From NCBI GenBank assembly GCA_028042835.1, contig JAOFOL010000003.1:22310-86309 (forward strand): DNA of 64,000 nucleotides. Reading direction: 5' to 3'. Of this stretch, positions 16,042 through 25,047 are shown piece by piece. Every line of letters begins with the position of its first letter. Position 1 is the stretch's first letter. A program made the position numbers and the translations under genes. This stretch comes from Opitutales bacterium. GTDB lineage: Bacteria > Verrucomicrobiota > Verrucomicrobiia > Opitutales > Seribacteraceae. The notes below the pieces were generated by a model. It did no database searches, had not been told where the DNA came from, and saw only the letters and a program-made list of their open reading frames with translations.

Positions 16042-16918
16042 TGATATTCAAGTAGGGGCGATCAAGGATAATGTACGGACAAATTACGACAATCTCCTAC
16101 AGCTTCTTCCTCTACTCTCAGGAAAATCGAAAGCAGCAGCTGGTGAGTTTTCTGAGCTTCAAAAAACTCTCCGGTCCACTCCCTCCTTCAATTCGGGCAT
16201 CGAACGTGTCTTGGATCATGATCTTTCGAGCGAAGACCCGGCCACTCGTTCAGTCCTGCGGACGACTTTAGCCACTCTGCCCTCGCTCTCCTTTTTCTCT
16301 GACCGTCTGCGTGAAGATCAGGCAAATCTCGCGGACACCCGCAGGCTATTTTATTTGTGTCGGGACCAACTCAAAATCATGCGGGCTTCTTTTAAAGATC
16401 TCGACCCTGACCGACTGGTAGATGATGAAAAGTTGCGCCTGCATGGAGCCGGGCTTCTCCAAACTAAATGGTGGGGAGCCGAGCATGCTTATTTTTCCTC
16501 AAAAGGTCAGGTGAAATGCGGACATTTCTTTGATGGGCCCGTCACCGAGAGATGCGTAGAATTTGCGGAATATGATGCAAATATGTATTGCCTGGCCAAT
16601 TTACTCGCACCCCGTTCATCGACTGGAGACTTTCATATGGAGTTGATGAAAGATGCGATTCCCGGAGCCACCCTTGCTGTGGCCACTGCCAAAATGTCAG
16701 AGTCAAGTTTTCAATCCATGAAATTCATAACTGGAAACATCTCTGACGTTTCTGGCTCGTTTAAGCAGGACCATTTCCTTTGGAAACTGATTGAAGACTC
16801 CATGGTCCGGGGTCATCAATCTGACCATCTTGGTGAACTTATGGAAAAGAAAGTTTTCGGGGCTAACCGTCTCGGGGATCAGGTCTACCTGTGGTTTGCC
16901 TGGCCCGCCATTACATAA
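16025..16918 (+). CDS. C-terminal part of the frameshifted anti-sigma-like gene
   Basis: The frame entered after the G10 tract stays open from 16025 to 16918 (about 297 codons). The first in-frame start on the track is the ATG at 16211 (235 residues). Content includes RREDQANLAD-like helical stretches, then KWWGAEHAYF and a C-terminal VYLWFAWPAIT; I recognise no named domain. The continuity of coding quality on both sides of the G tract argues that this and the previous entry are one gene. Its end overlaps the convergent DUF2071 gene by 34 bp. Confidence 0.6.
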   Translation, partial: LSVDLSDIQVGAIKDNVRTNYDNLLQLLPLLSGKSKAAAGEFSELQKTLRSTPSFNSGIERVLDHDLSSEDPATRSVLRTTLATLPSLSFFSDRLREDQANLADTRRLFYLCRDQLKIMRASFKDLDPDRLVDDEKLRLHGAGLLQTKWWGAEHAYFSSKGQVKCGHFFDGPVTERCVEFAEYDANMYCLANLLAPRSSTGDFHMELMKDAIPGATLAVATAKMSESSFQSMKFITGNISDVSGSFKQDHFLWKLIEDSMVRGHQSDHLGELMEKKVFGANRLGDQVYLWFAWPAIT

Positions 16919-17631
16919 GCCCACTGCGGGGCAGAGGCTTCCACCGAAAATCCTTTGCAATAATGGGCAACCGCCGGTGCCACCAAAGGCTCCGGCATTC
17001 CCTGAGATTGAAAAAGCTCTCCTGCATAGGAAGCGTTATCCAGCCTGAATCCATCGTACGGACGATGTCTGACTTCTGCCGAGCTCAGATTATTATGCAA
17101 GCTACGTTGGGCCCAGAAACGGTACCGTTCCAACAAAAAGCGGTCCAGAGGATCCTTCGCCGGGTGACTTGTTTTGGAGATATTTTTTATCTGACCTTCC
17201 AAACGGGACGGAACCTTGCTGGAAATCGAACGGGTGCATGAATTGTATACAAGAGATTTCCCTATCTTGCTGTGGGAAATAGATGCAAACCGGTAATTTA
17301 AACCATAGAGCATCTTGGCTCCTGCAACGGCAAACAGATCTGTTGAATCAAGTGAATGGAACCAAACGCCTTTCTTGCCCTCGGCGTTACGGACATAAGT
17401 TCGTAGGTTAACCTCGTTAAAACTCCCCCACGGTATCCAACGGGCAGGACGGATTCGCAGTCCCGACAAATGAAACCCGACAACACTTGCCCAGGGTTCC
17501 CCTTTATAAAGATCAAGTTCCAAATCATCCGGAATGGTCGGCCGTAGAATCTCAGCCGGCAAAGGCCAATGTAATAAGAGGAGGTCTCCCCAGTGCTGAG
17601 ACATGAAGGTATCCAAAAATGACCGAATCAT
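16885..17631 (-). CDS. DUF2071 (YqjF-like) family protein
   Basis: 248 residues. The family pattern is visible: LLLLHWPLPAEILRPTIPDDLELD near the N-terminus, EPWASVVGFHLSGLRI, then FNEVNLRTYVR and GVWFHSLDSTDL. The function is unknown; it is often found beside SRPBCC-fold proteins, as here, where its start overlaps the SRPBCC gene stop by 4 bp. The 3' end overlaps the convergent gene at 16918. Confidence 0.88.
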   Translation of the reverse strand: MIRSFLDTFMSQHWGDLLLLHWPLPAEILRPTIPDDLELDLYKGEPWASVVGFHLSGLRIRPARWIPWGSFNEVNLRTYVRNAEGKKGVWFHSLDSTDLFAVAGAKMLYGLNYRFASISHSKIGKSLVYNSCTRSISSKVPSRLEGQIKNISKTSHPAKDPLDRFLLERYRFWAQRSLHNNLSSAEVRHRPYDGFRLDNASYAGELFQSQGMPEPLVAPAVAHYCKGFSVEASAPQWAYVMAGQANHR

Positions 17632-18086
17632 CCGGGCTTTCCAAAAATTTCTTCCAGCTTAACTTTTCGGTAATCGAAAACTCGCTGAAGTGTTCGCCTG
17701 ACAAAGAGAAAATTTGCAAGCAAGCCAAGTGGTCCCAACGGAACGAGATAGCGGATATCATCGGTCATTTGGGTGCCACCCTCCACCTCTTCAAGTTTAT
17801 GTGTATGTAACCATAATTTATAAGGACCCACTCGCTGCTCATCCATAAAAGAAAAACCTTCTTCCACATATTTAATTTCTGTAAGCCAAGTGGACCAGCC
17901 AAGGAGAGGTATCTTCACGCGATACTCCAGTAATAACCCGGCATATGTCTTCTCGGGGGATTCCCCAATGATTTCAAATGCCATGTCGGGTGGCGTAATT
18001 CGATTTAAATTTTGTGGCACAGAAATGAACTGCCAAAGGTCTTTTCTCGCAACAGGGAGAGTTTGGGTTTGATGTAGATGATGCAC
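17628..18086 (-). CDS. SRPBCC-fold ligand-binding protein
   Basis: 152 residues with the START/polyketide-cyclase-like pattern: LPVARKDLWQFISVPQNLNRITPPDM at the start, YRVKIPLLGWSTWLTEI in the middle and GGTQMTDDIRYLVPLGPLG before a C-terminal helix ending RKVKLEEIF. Such proteins bind hydrophobic ligands or act on lipids; no ligand can be named. It is co-transcribed with the DUF2071 gene (4-bp overlap). Confidence 0.85.
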   Translation of the reverse strand: MHHLHQTQTLPVARKDLWQFISVPQNLNRITPPDMAFEIIGESPEKTYAGLLLEYRVKIPLLGWSTWLTEIKYVEEGFSFMDEQRVGPYKLWLHTHKLEEVEGGTQMTDDIRYLVPLGPLGLLANFLFVRRTLQRVFDYRKVKLEEIFGKPG

Positions 18087-18165
18087 AAATTTTTAAACTA
18101 TCAACGATTGGTGTTCCTCGCAACCTCCCCTTGACGATATCGAGATCTGTAAGTAAAAGAAATTA

Positions 18166-19032
18166 ATGAAATTTCTTGGTATTCTCCCCCTCTCTTTATT
18201 TATAATTTCGATCCAATACGGTTCCGCACAGGAAGGTATGTCAGAATTGGCTGCTGTGCGACTGGCCTACGAAAATAGCTCGGACCGTGAACTTAAAGGA
18301 CTCAATGCCGAAATTGGTTACGATCAATGGGAAATCCGTACGCCGGTCTTTTTCAAAGAATGGGGAGACTGGAAATTTGCCGGTGGAGTACGCTATCAAT
18401 CCACTGATATCGATGTAAGTGATCCCACTGTCCTTGACGAGAATAGACTTCATTCATTGGACCTGGCTTTTTTCCTCAGCAAAAAAAAGAGCGAGACTTT
18501 GGACTGGCTATTGCTTTTTAACCCAAGTCTTGCCGGAGATTATGAAAACACTGGAAGCGAAGCATTTAATTACCTAACCATTGCAGGTGTAAAATGGAAA
18601 CAAAGTGAGACCTTACAATGGATATTCGGTGCGGTTTACACCACTGGAATTGGAGATGATCTGTTCGTCCCGGCAATCGGTTTTATCTGGGAACCTTCGG
18701 ATCGATCGAGCTTGGTGTTTGCTGGTCCAATCCTTCGGTATAGCTACGAAATATCCGACTCCTTGGAACTAAACCTGGGAGGACAGTTTGTGGGCAATCG
18801 TTGGAATACAGAATCGATCTATGGTGGAAACCTGGAACAACGAAACTTTCGCTACCGTTCCTACCGCCTATCTGCCAACTTGAAATGGAATTTGGATGAT
18901 CACAATTCCCTCTTTGTTGGGGGTGGCTATGATTTTGCAGGAGAAATCGAAATTGAATCCACCTCCCTCAATTCAGATCGCGATGTGGAGAATGGTGGAG
19001 TTTTCGAAATCGGCTATCAATATCAGTTTTAA
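18166..19032 (+). CDS. Outer membrane beta-barrel protein (DUF6268-like)
   Basis: 288 residues with signal peptide (KFLGILPLSLFIISIQYGSAQ). The mature part alternates short amphipathic strands (YLTIAGVKWKQSETLQWIFGAVYTT style) and ends in a terminal Phe (IGYQYQF), the outer-membrane insertion signal. No transport substrate can be named. The stop overlaps the convergent oxidoreductase by 4 bp. Confidence 0.75.
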   Translation: MKFLGILPLSLFIISIQYGSAQEGMSELAAVRLAYENSSDRELKGLNAEIGYDQWEIRTPVFFKEWGDWKFAGGVRYQSTDIDVSDPTVLDENRLHSLDLAFFLSKKKSETLDWLLLFNPSLAGDYENTGSEAFNYLTIAGVKWKQSETLQWIFGAVYTTGIGDDLFVPAIGFIWEPSDRSSLVFAGPILRYSYEISDSLELNLGGQFVGNRWNTESIYGGNLEQRNFRYRSYRLSANLKWNLDDHNSLFVGGGYDFAGEIEIESTSLNSDRDVENGGVFEIGYQYQF

Positions 19033-19988
19033 AGAATAATTGAATCGGCGGCATCCCAACCCGAAAGGGCTGCATTTTCGATTCTCTCCCCACCGAATCC
19101 GTCACCCGCCAAGGTTAGGTTTCGCTCGGATGAGTGCCAATGGCTTGCCCCAAAGGTAACCACGGGCTTGGCAAAACCCCAGCGATGAGAAGCCCAGGAA
19201 GTAATTTTAACGCCCAACTGGTCTTCTGTAACGGATAGTAATTGTGGAATTCTTTCCGGGTCCGGTGCATCCCAAAATTTCTGCGAATATTCATCCGAGG
19301 CATGAATAGTACAGGATGGATCTTCGGAAATCCCTTTGATTTGATTATCGGATATCCAATCAATTTCATCCACTGGATGAGTAATGGTACCCGGATGCTC
19401 AAGCATAGATGGTCGGTCCATAATACCCAAAACTGCCAAGCAGCGGGTATGGCGGATTGAACGCAGGCGTGACAAGGTGAAATCATCCAACTCATATTCA
19501 CTTCTTTGAAAAAGATCCAATAATTGAACCGAGGGGATCGTTAAAACTAAATGATCGGACTTTAACATGCGTCCCTCCCCACCCTTTTCCTCCACGGACC
19601 ATCCGGATTCATTTCTATAAATATGTTCCACGAAAAAGCGGGTCTCCACCCTGAACTCTCTCGCTAAAATCTTTGCCGGAGAAGTCATTCCATCCATGCC
19701 CCGATATCTATGACCCGTGGGAAGGTCAGGGCGGCCAGGTATATGGTCGTACCATGGAGTGACCGCATTTTCCTTTTGCCAATGAGATAAAAGTTCCAGC
19801 ATTCGTGGATCACGGGCCGTAAAAAACTGAGCACCATGATCTATCCTGGCACCCTCCATTCGACGGGTTGCCATTCGGCCACCAACACCCCTACCCTTTT
19901 CCAAAAGAGTTACCTCATGACCTGCTCTCTCGAGACGCCAGGCACAGACACAACCAGATATTCCAGCTCCCACAACTATTATTTTCAT
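19029..19988 (-). CDS. Renalase-like FAD-dependent oxidoreductase
   Basis: 319 residues. The N-terminal dinucleotide fold IIVVGAGISGCVCAWRLERAG is followed by the GRGVGGRMATRR motif typical of renalase-type flavoproteins, then IDHGAQFFTARD. The C-terminus has the FAD-contacting LAGDGFGGERIENAALSGW. The physiological substrate in bacteria is thought to be a mis-reduced nicotinamide isomer; that is family knowledge and not shown here. Monocistronic and convergent with the barrel protein. Confidence 0.87.
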   Translation of the reverse strand: MKIIVVGAGISGCVCAWRLERAGHEVTLLEKGRGVGGRMATRRMEGARIDHGAQFFTARDPRMLELLSHWQKENAVTPWYDHIPGRPDLPTGHRYRGMDGMTSPAKILAREFRVETRFFVEHIYRNESGWSVEEKGGEGRMLKSDHLVLTIPSVQLLDLFQRSEYELDDFTLSRLRSIRHTRCLAVLGIMDRPSMLEHPGTITHPVDEIDWISDNQIKGISEDPSCTIHASDEYSQKFWDAPDPERIPQLLSVTEDQLGVKITSWASHRWGFAKPVVTFGASHWHSSERNLTLAGDGFGGERIENAALSGWDAADSIIL

Positions 19989-20079
19989 TATGTAGTACCC
20001 TATCGTATTCTTGGCCGATGAAAAGAAATACTCAAAGAGAGGCCTTGGAAGAATCCATCTAAATGGGTAATAATAAATC

Positions 20080-20790
20080 GTGAAAATTAAACCTAGACCT
20101 GCCCATGAAAGAGGACAAGCCGAGCATGGTTGGTTACATGCACGCTTTACCTTCTCGTTTGCAAACTACTACGATCCCGAGCATTGCGGGTTTCATTCCC
20201 TCATCGTGATGAATAACGACATCATTGAGCCAGGTGGAGGGTTCCCTTCGCATCCCCATAGCGATGCTGAAATTTTCACCTATGTCATGCGTGGAAAACT
20301 TGAACATCAGGACAGTATGGGAAACGGTTCAGTAATCGAAGCCGGCGATCTACAGTACATGAGTGCAGGAGAAGGTGTCAGGCATAGCGAGTTTAATCCC
20401 TCAACGGATGAACAAACCGAACTTTACCAGATTTGGATGCTTCCAGACCAAAAAGGCGGTACTCCTCGGTATGCTGAAAAGAAATGGGGGGAAGAAAAAA
20501 TGGAAGGCGAAAACAGACTCCTTTTCTCAGGAAGTGGACGGGATGGATCAACTAAGATAAGACAATCCGCAGAATTTTCCATGGCATACCTGAATGAAAA
20601 AAATGACCTAACATTAAACATACAGAAAAAATTTCCTCATCTATGGATTCAAGTAATTGAAGGCGAAATCAACCTTGATCCTCACATACTGGGAAAAGCG
20701 GATGGAGTGGGAATTGAGAACCAAGATTCACCTCTGATCATAACGGCCAACCAAAACACTCGTTTATTTATTTTTCGGTTAGGAACCTAA
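20080..20790 (+). CDS. Pirin family protein
   Basis: 236 residues from a GTG start, a two-cupin protein. The metal-binding cupin is at residues about 45-110: HPHSDAEIFTYVMRGKLEHQDSMG, with GEGVRHSEFN completing it. Homologues such as YhhW have quercetin dioxygenase activity in vitro; the natural role is unclear. A weak hairpin follows the stop. Confidence 0.92.
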   Translation: MKIKPRPAHERGQAEHGWLHARFTFSFANYYDPEHCGFHSLIVMNNDIIEPGGGFPSHPHSDAEIFTYVMRGKLEHQDSMGNGSVIEAGDLQYMSAGEGVRHSEFNPSTDEQTELYQIWMLPDQKGGTPRYAEKKWGEEKMEGENRLLFSGSGRDGSTKIRQSAEFSMAYLNEKNDLTLNIQKKFPHLWIQVIEGEINLDPHILGKADGVGIENQDSPLIITANQNTRLFIFRLGT

Positions 20791-20804
20791 ATTTATTAAC
20801 AAAA

Positions 20805-20825
20805 AAAGAGAGTTCGGAACTCTTT
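20805..20825 (+). terminator. Possible hairpin terminator after the pirin gene
   Basis: AAAGAG and CTCTTT can pair around an AGTTCGGAA loop, 15 bases after the pirin stop. No T-run follows, so factor-independent termination is doubtful. Confidence 0.3.
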
Positions 20826-20892
20826 CACTCAGAAATATAATCTATTTCTTTGACCTATTCCATTTCCGTGGTACGGATAAAGGTCTATTTTT

Positions 20893-21792
20893 ATGAACGA
20901 TATCCCTGCAGAATATCACAACCTAGTGGAAAGTCTGGCTGGAGAACTCCCAAGCATTCCTCTGATAATGAATGACTTACTCAAGATCATTTCTGATTCA
21001 AACGCGGCCTTATTTGCTTTGCGTGACATAATTAAGAATGACAAAGCAATATTTTCAAAAGTCTTAAAATTCGCCAACAGTGTGGAAATTCGTCAGGGGA
21101 CAACTGAAAGAATTACCAGTATTTCGGATGCTATCCAAAGATTAGGACTGGAAAATGTAAAAAAAATAGCCCTTAATACATCCGTTTTTAAACTTTTTGA
21201 AGAGCTTGATAATCAGGAAAATTTTAAACTCGATGACTTATGGATGCATAGTTGCGGAGTTGCCATTGCGACGGAAACTCTTGCCGAAAGATTTGAATCG
21301 AAATTATCCGAACATGCCTACTCCTGTGGATTATTACATGACCTTGGAAAGCTAGCCAAAATAAAATTCTCACCTAAAAATTTTGTGTTCGAAATTAATC
21401 ATGCATCGGAAAATAATTTCTGCATCCACACCACCGAGCACAATTTGCGATCCTTGAAACATGATGTGCTCGGAGCCTTAATCGTACAAAAATGGGGAAT
21501 TTCCCCCGTCGTTGAAGAGACCACGCGCTGGCATCACACGGTAAAGAAAAGCGATAGAGGTGGTATTGAAGACCCCAACATGCACAAACTGATCGACTTG
21601 GTAAAACTTGCGAATCATTTAATTAAAGAACTTCAATTTGGAAACAGCGGGTACTCTGCGAAACCAGATCTACCCCCGGAATTTTTAAGGAGAAGAAAAA
21701 TTGACGCAGAGGAGTATAAGAATTGCAAGGAAGCAGTGGAGACAGCACTGGATGCAGAAGCCGATCATCTTGCAATATTTTCCAAAGAGTAA
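20893..21792 (+). CDS. HDOD domain protein
   Basis: 299 residues, a signalling protein with the HDOD fold. Visible are LPSIPLIMNDLLKIISDSNAA, the characteristic KVLKFANSVEIR with ISDAIQRLGLENVKKIAL, and a degenerate HD motif GLLHDLGKLAKIKF (about residues 151-164) followed by HDVLGALIVQKWGISP and WHH. No partner GGDEF or receiver domain is attached. Such proteins regulate cell cycle, motility or c-di-GMP linked responses, but no specific role can be read here. Confidence 0.88.
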   Translation: MNDIPAEYHNLVESLAGELPSIPLIMNDLLKIISDSNAALFALRDIIKNDKAIFSKVLKFANSVEIRQGTTERITSISDAIQRLGLENVKKIALNTSVFKLFEELDNQENFKLDDLWMHSCGVAIATETLAERFESKLSEHAYSCGLLHDLGKLAKIKFSPKNFVFEINHASENNFCIHTTEHNLRSLKHDVLGALIVQKWGISPVVEETTRWHHTVKKSDRGGIEDPNMHKLIDLVKLANHLIKELQFGNSGYSAKPDLPPEFLRRRKIDAEEYKNCKEAVETALDAEADHLAIFSKE

Positions 21793-21813
21793 ATTACCAA
21801 TAGTCTGTGAGAT

Positions 21814-22398
21814 ATGAATATCCCGCTACCTGATGCCCAAATTCAAGTCTTTGAAAATCACTTCGAAGAACAACAAGCCTTACAATTATTTAACAGATTG
21901 GAAAGTAATATTCCATGGGTTCAAAACAAAATACGATTTTATGGAAAAGAGAGTTTGGTTCCCCGTCTTGAATCATGGCATGGTGATGAGGGTATGTCGT
22001 ATACTTATTCGGGAATTTCAATGCAGGCCAAGCCTTGGACAGAAGAGTTACTGGAAATTAAACATTCGATAGAACCGATCGTCGAAACGACCTTTAATTC
22101 CGTTTTAATTAATTTTTACAGGGATGGAAAAGACCGGGTGGCCTGGCATAGTGATGATGAAAAGGAACTTGGAGAAAATCCCGTTATCGGATCTGTGAGT
22201 CTTGGAGCAGAGAGAAGGTTTAAACTTCGACATAAACGCTACAAAGAAAACCAACTTTCGCATGAAATTATGCTGAACAATGGAAGCTTGCTGCTCATGA
22301 GTGGAACAACTCAGCATAATTGGCTACATGAAATTCCCCGCACGGCCAAACCGATTGGTCCACGAATCAACCTTACCTTTCGAGTAATAAAACAGTAG
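21814..22398 (+). CDS. AlkB-like alpha-ketoglutarate-dependent dioxygenase
   Basis: 194 residues. Fe(II)/2OG dioxygenase removing alkyl lesions from nucleic acid, AlkB homologue of the ALKBH2/3 size. The iron ligands are in AWHSDDE (His, Asp) and TTQHNWLHEIP (distal His), and the 2OG-binding arginines are in GPRINLTFR at the C-terminus. The NFYRDGKDRVAWH lead-in is typical. It follows the HDOD gene by 21 bp. The DNA repair role is inferred from the family. Confidence 0.92.
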   Translation: MNIPLPDAQIQVFENHFEEQQALQLFNRLESNIPWVQNKIRFYGKESLVPRLESWHGDEGMSYTYSGISMQAKPWTEELLEIKHSIEPIVETTFNSVLINFYRDGKDRVAWHSDDEKELGENPVIGSVSLGAERRFKLRHKRYKENQLSHEIMLNNGSLLLMSGTTQHNWLHEIPRTAKPIGPRINLTFRVIKQ

Positions 22399-22493
22399 AA
22401 AATAAATTCACTGCCTGACCGATCCCGTATTGCTCAATTTGCAAAATTGTATTCTACTTGATCCAACATCATACTTTACGCGATTTATTCCTA

Positions 22494-23069
22494 TTGAAAC
22501 ACTTGTTTATAGTTTTATTTTTTTCCCTCACGACATCGGTCTCATTCGCCTACGAATCCATGCATGAAAAAACTCCAGTCGGAAAAATCATGATCCTTGA
22601 TCTGCCTGCTCGAACCGCATTGGAGGCTTCGACGGAAAAATCATATTTCAGTGAAAATAATGGTCTTTTCAGGAAACTATTTAAATACATTAACAATAAC
22701 GATATCTCAATGACTACGCCGGTCGAAGCCGATATTAAACCCGGGAAAATGAGATTTTTTGTCGGATCGGATGATCAAGTAAAACAAATTTCATCGTCCA
22801 AAGATGTTACTGTTCGGAAATTGTCTCCTTCGAAAGTTGTCGCGATCGGGATCCGTGGAAGTTATTCCGAAAAAAGATTTGTTGAAAATAAGTCTAAACT
22901 TACAAGCTGGATTAAAAATAATAAGCAGTATGAACCATCCGGCGAAGCTTACGGAGTTTATTGGGATGGCCCTTTCATACCAGGCTTCTTTAAGCGTTCA
23001 GAAATACATCTTCCTGTGAAAATATTGGAAAAGAAAAAAAAACAAAATCCTAAAGAATCTCAAAAATGA
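22494..23069 (+). CDS. SOUL family heme-binding protein
   Basis: The ORF track starts at TTG 22458, but a TTG at 22494 gives a clean signal peptide (KHLFIVLFFSLTTSVSFA), so 191 residues exported is more likely. SOUL features: KIMILDLPARTALEAS, FRKLFKYINNNDISMTTPVE, and a C-terminal YGVYWDGPFIPGFFKRSEIHLPV. Members bind heme or simply share the fold. The stop overlaps the glutathione peroxidase start by 4 bp, suggesting a shared periplasmic oxidative stress role. Confidence 0.88.
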   Translation: MKHLFIVLFFSLTTSVSFAYESMHEKTPVGKIMILDLPARTALEASTEKSYFSENNGLFRKLFKYINNNDISMTTPVEADIKPGKMRFFVGSDDQVKQISSSKDVTVRKLSPSKVVAIGIRGSYSEKRFVENKSKLTSWIKNNKQYEPSGEAYGVYWDGPFIPGFFKRSEIHLPVKILEKKKKQNPKESQK

Positions 23070-23602
23070 AAATTCAGTTACTCTTACTCTTACCTATCCT
23101 TACTATGAGCTTATCCGCTAAATCCATTTACGAACACGACCTCAAATCAATCGATGGGGAATCAACCAACCTGGCCGAACATAAGGGGAAAGTTATCCTT
23201 ATGGTCAATGTCGCTTCACGTTGCGGATTCACCCGTCAATATAAAGGATTGGAAGAATTATATGCGAAATACAAGGACAAGGGATTGGTTGTCTGTGGAT
23301 TCCCATGCAATCAATTTGGAGGACAGGAACCAGGTACAGAAGCAGATATAAAAGAATTTTGTTCCACAAAATTTGGTGTTTCCTTCCCCATGTATTCAAA
23401 AATTAATGTGAATGGTCCGGATCGTCATCCGATATATAATGATATTATTGGTGAAAGTGGTCCTTTGAAAGGGAATATCAAATGGAATTTTGGAAAAATT
23501 CTTGTTGGAAAAGATGGTAAACCAATTGACCGTTTTGGAAGTATGACTTCTCCCTCATCCAAGAAGTTAATCAAGGCAATCGAAGAGGCTCTTCAGGGAT
23601 AA
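23066..23602 (+). CDS. Glutathione peroxidase family protein, exported, cysteine type
   Basis: 178 residues with a short signal peptide (KIQLLLLLPILTMSLSA). Thioredoxin-fold peroxidase with peroxidatic cysteine in NVASRCGFT, Gln/Trp partners in FPCNQFGGQEPG and IKWNFGKILV. The selenocysteine of animal GPx is Cys here. It probably reduces peroxides in the periplasm with a thioredoxin-like donor. The start overlaps the SOUL gene; the stop TAA overlaps a possible ATA start of the next gene. Confidence 0.93.
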   Translation: MKIQLLLLLPILTMSLSAKSIYEHDLKSIDGESTNLAEHKGKVILMVNVASRCGFTRQYKGLEELYAKYKDKGLVVCGFPCNQFGGQEPGTEADIKEFCSTKFGVSFPMYSKINVNGPDRHPIYNDIIGESGPLKGNIKWNFGKILVGKDGKPIDRFGSMTSPSSKKLIKAIEEALQG

Positions 23603-23664
23603 AAACGCTTTTTAGATTTGTTATTCCCGCACTCACTCTGCTTTCTTTAAGTGGGTGTGTAAAC

Positions 23665-24933
23665 ATGGAATGGCGGGGTGGAATGATACCCCATTTTGGA
23701 TTCTCCAAAGGCAAAACACTGAATGATGAGCGATCAAGGGATTTCTATCGACCACCACTACGAGATACCTCTGAAAATTGGAATCAGTTTCGTGGACCCG
23801 AAAGGAATGGTCACATCCCGTTGCAGTCTGTTTCCACCGACTGGACCAAACCTCCGAAAACGAGATGGTCTACCCCGTGCGGACTTGGGCATTCCTCCAT
23901 CATAACCTCTGGTAGGCTTGCTATCACCATGGAGCAGGATCAGGATCAAGAGATTCTGATTGCGAGAAGTTTTGAAGATGGACAGGAAGCGTGGAGGGTT
24001 GCGGAGAAGACCAAGTGGCACGATATGTTAAGTGGAACAGGCCCCCGCTCCACCCCAACCCTGCACAATGGTAAGTTATACACTCTCTTTTCCCATGGTA
24101 AACTCTCCCGGGTGGATGCAAGTTCCGGAAATGTGGAATGGAGCATACAGGTTACTTCTGAAAGTTATGAATTCCCTGAGTGGGGTCTCGCTATCTCTCC
24201 CTTGATTTGGAACGACATGATTATCCTCAGTCTTGGTGGAGAAAAATCTGCGATTAAGGCCTATTTAATCAATTCGGGAGAACAAATCTGGCAATCCGAA
24301 GTCTCCGGAAAAGCTGTATACTTATCCCCTGAAGTTCTCCGCCTCCTGGACGAAGATCACCTCATTGTCTCCTTGGTCGGAAAAATTGTATCCCTGGATC
24401 CAATGAACGGTAAAACCCTATGGGAAAAACCGTGGAAGATTTTTATGAATAATGTCCAAATTGTACAGCCTATCGCGGTCTCCAACGATTCCATTGTTAT
24501 GGCTGCAGGCTATGGGAAAGGTGCGGAATGCTTCAGCATTTCCCGCGACGAAGAGAGCAAAAAGTACCGCGTTCAATCGTCCTGGAAGTCCAAAGATTTA
24601 AAAGCCAAATTTTCCAACCCCATACTCAAGGATGGCTATCTCTACGGACTTAGCGAAAACCTGCTGGTTTGCCTGGAAGCGAAAACAGGCAAACTTATGT
24701 GGCGGGGAAAAAAGTACAGCTACGGTAGAATTCTCTTGGTTGATCAAAAATTGTTGATTCTTGGCCATTCCGGCGTGCTTTCAGTCATCGATTCCACTCC
24801 CGAAGAATTTCGTGAAATTTCCTCCCGGCAACTCCTAAGTAATGCCCGTTGCTGGAACGGACCCGCCTTTGTCAATGGCTACCTGCTTGCCCGTAACGGT
24901 GAACAGATCGCCTGCTTCGACTTCGGGAAATAG
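23665..24933 (+). CDS. PQQ-like beta-propeller protein, probable lipoprotein
   Basis: 422 residues from the ATG, with repeated propeller strands of PQQ type (NWNQFRGPERNGHIP, SGNVEWSIQV, NGKTLWEKPW, TGKLMWRGKK). The frame stays open upstream to an ATA at 23599, which would encode KTLFRFVIPALTLLSLSGC, a convincing lipoprotein signal with LSGC lipobox. No ATG, GTG or TTG exists in that extension, so either a rare ATA start or a mutated ATG is implied. A GAAGAGG lies about 11 bases before the ATA, and ATAA would overlap the gpx stop. Likely an envelope scaffold or sensor; no enzymatic residues are evident. Confidence 0.82.
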   Translation: MEWRGGMIPHFGFSKGKTLNDERSRDFYRPPLRDTSENWNQFRGPERNGHIPLQSVSTDWTKPPKTRWSTPCGLGHSSIITSGRLAITMEQDQDQEILIARSFEDGQEAWRVAEKTKWHDMLSGTGPRSTPTLHNGKLYTLFSHGKLSRVDASSGNVEWSIQVTSESYEFPEWGLAISPLIWNDMIILSLGGEKSAIKAYLINSGEQIWQSEVSGKAVYLSPEVLRLLDEDHLIVSLVGKIVSLDPMNGKTLWEKPWKIFMNNVQIVQPIAVSNDSIVMAAGYGKGAECFSISRDEESKKYRVQSSWKSKDLKAKFSNPILKDGYLYGLSENLLVCLEAKTGKLMWRGKKYSYGRILLVDQKLLILGHSGVLSVIDSTPEEFREISSRQLLSNARCWNGPAFVNGYLLARNGEQIACFDFGK

Positions 24934-24945
24934 AATTAATTTTCT

Positions 24946-25047
24946 AACTTGATTTCCCGCATCCCTTTGTTGGTGAAGGAGAATGACGAGGTTTCCGAAG
25001 TTATTGAAACCGGATTTGGCTTCCATGTGATTAAAATAACCAACTAA
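24946..25047 (+). pseudogene. Remnant of a parvulin-type peptidyl-prolyl isomerase
   Basis: Thirty-four open codons read NDEVSEVIETGFGFHVIKIT before a stop. That is the conserved C-terminal end of PpiC/SurA-type parvulin domains (VSEP..T.FGFHVIK). The rest of the domain and any start are missing, so this is a decayed tail. Confidence 0.6.
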
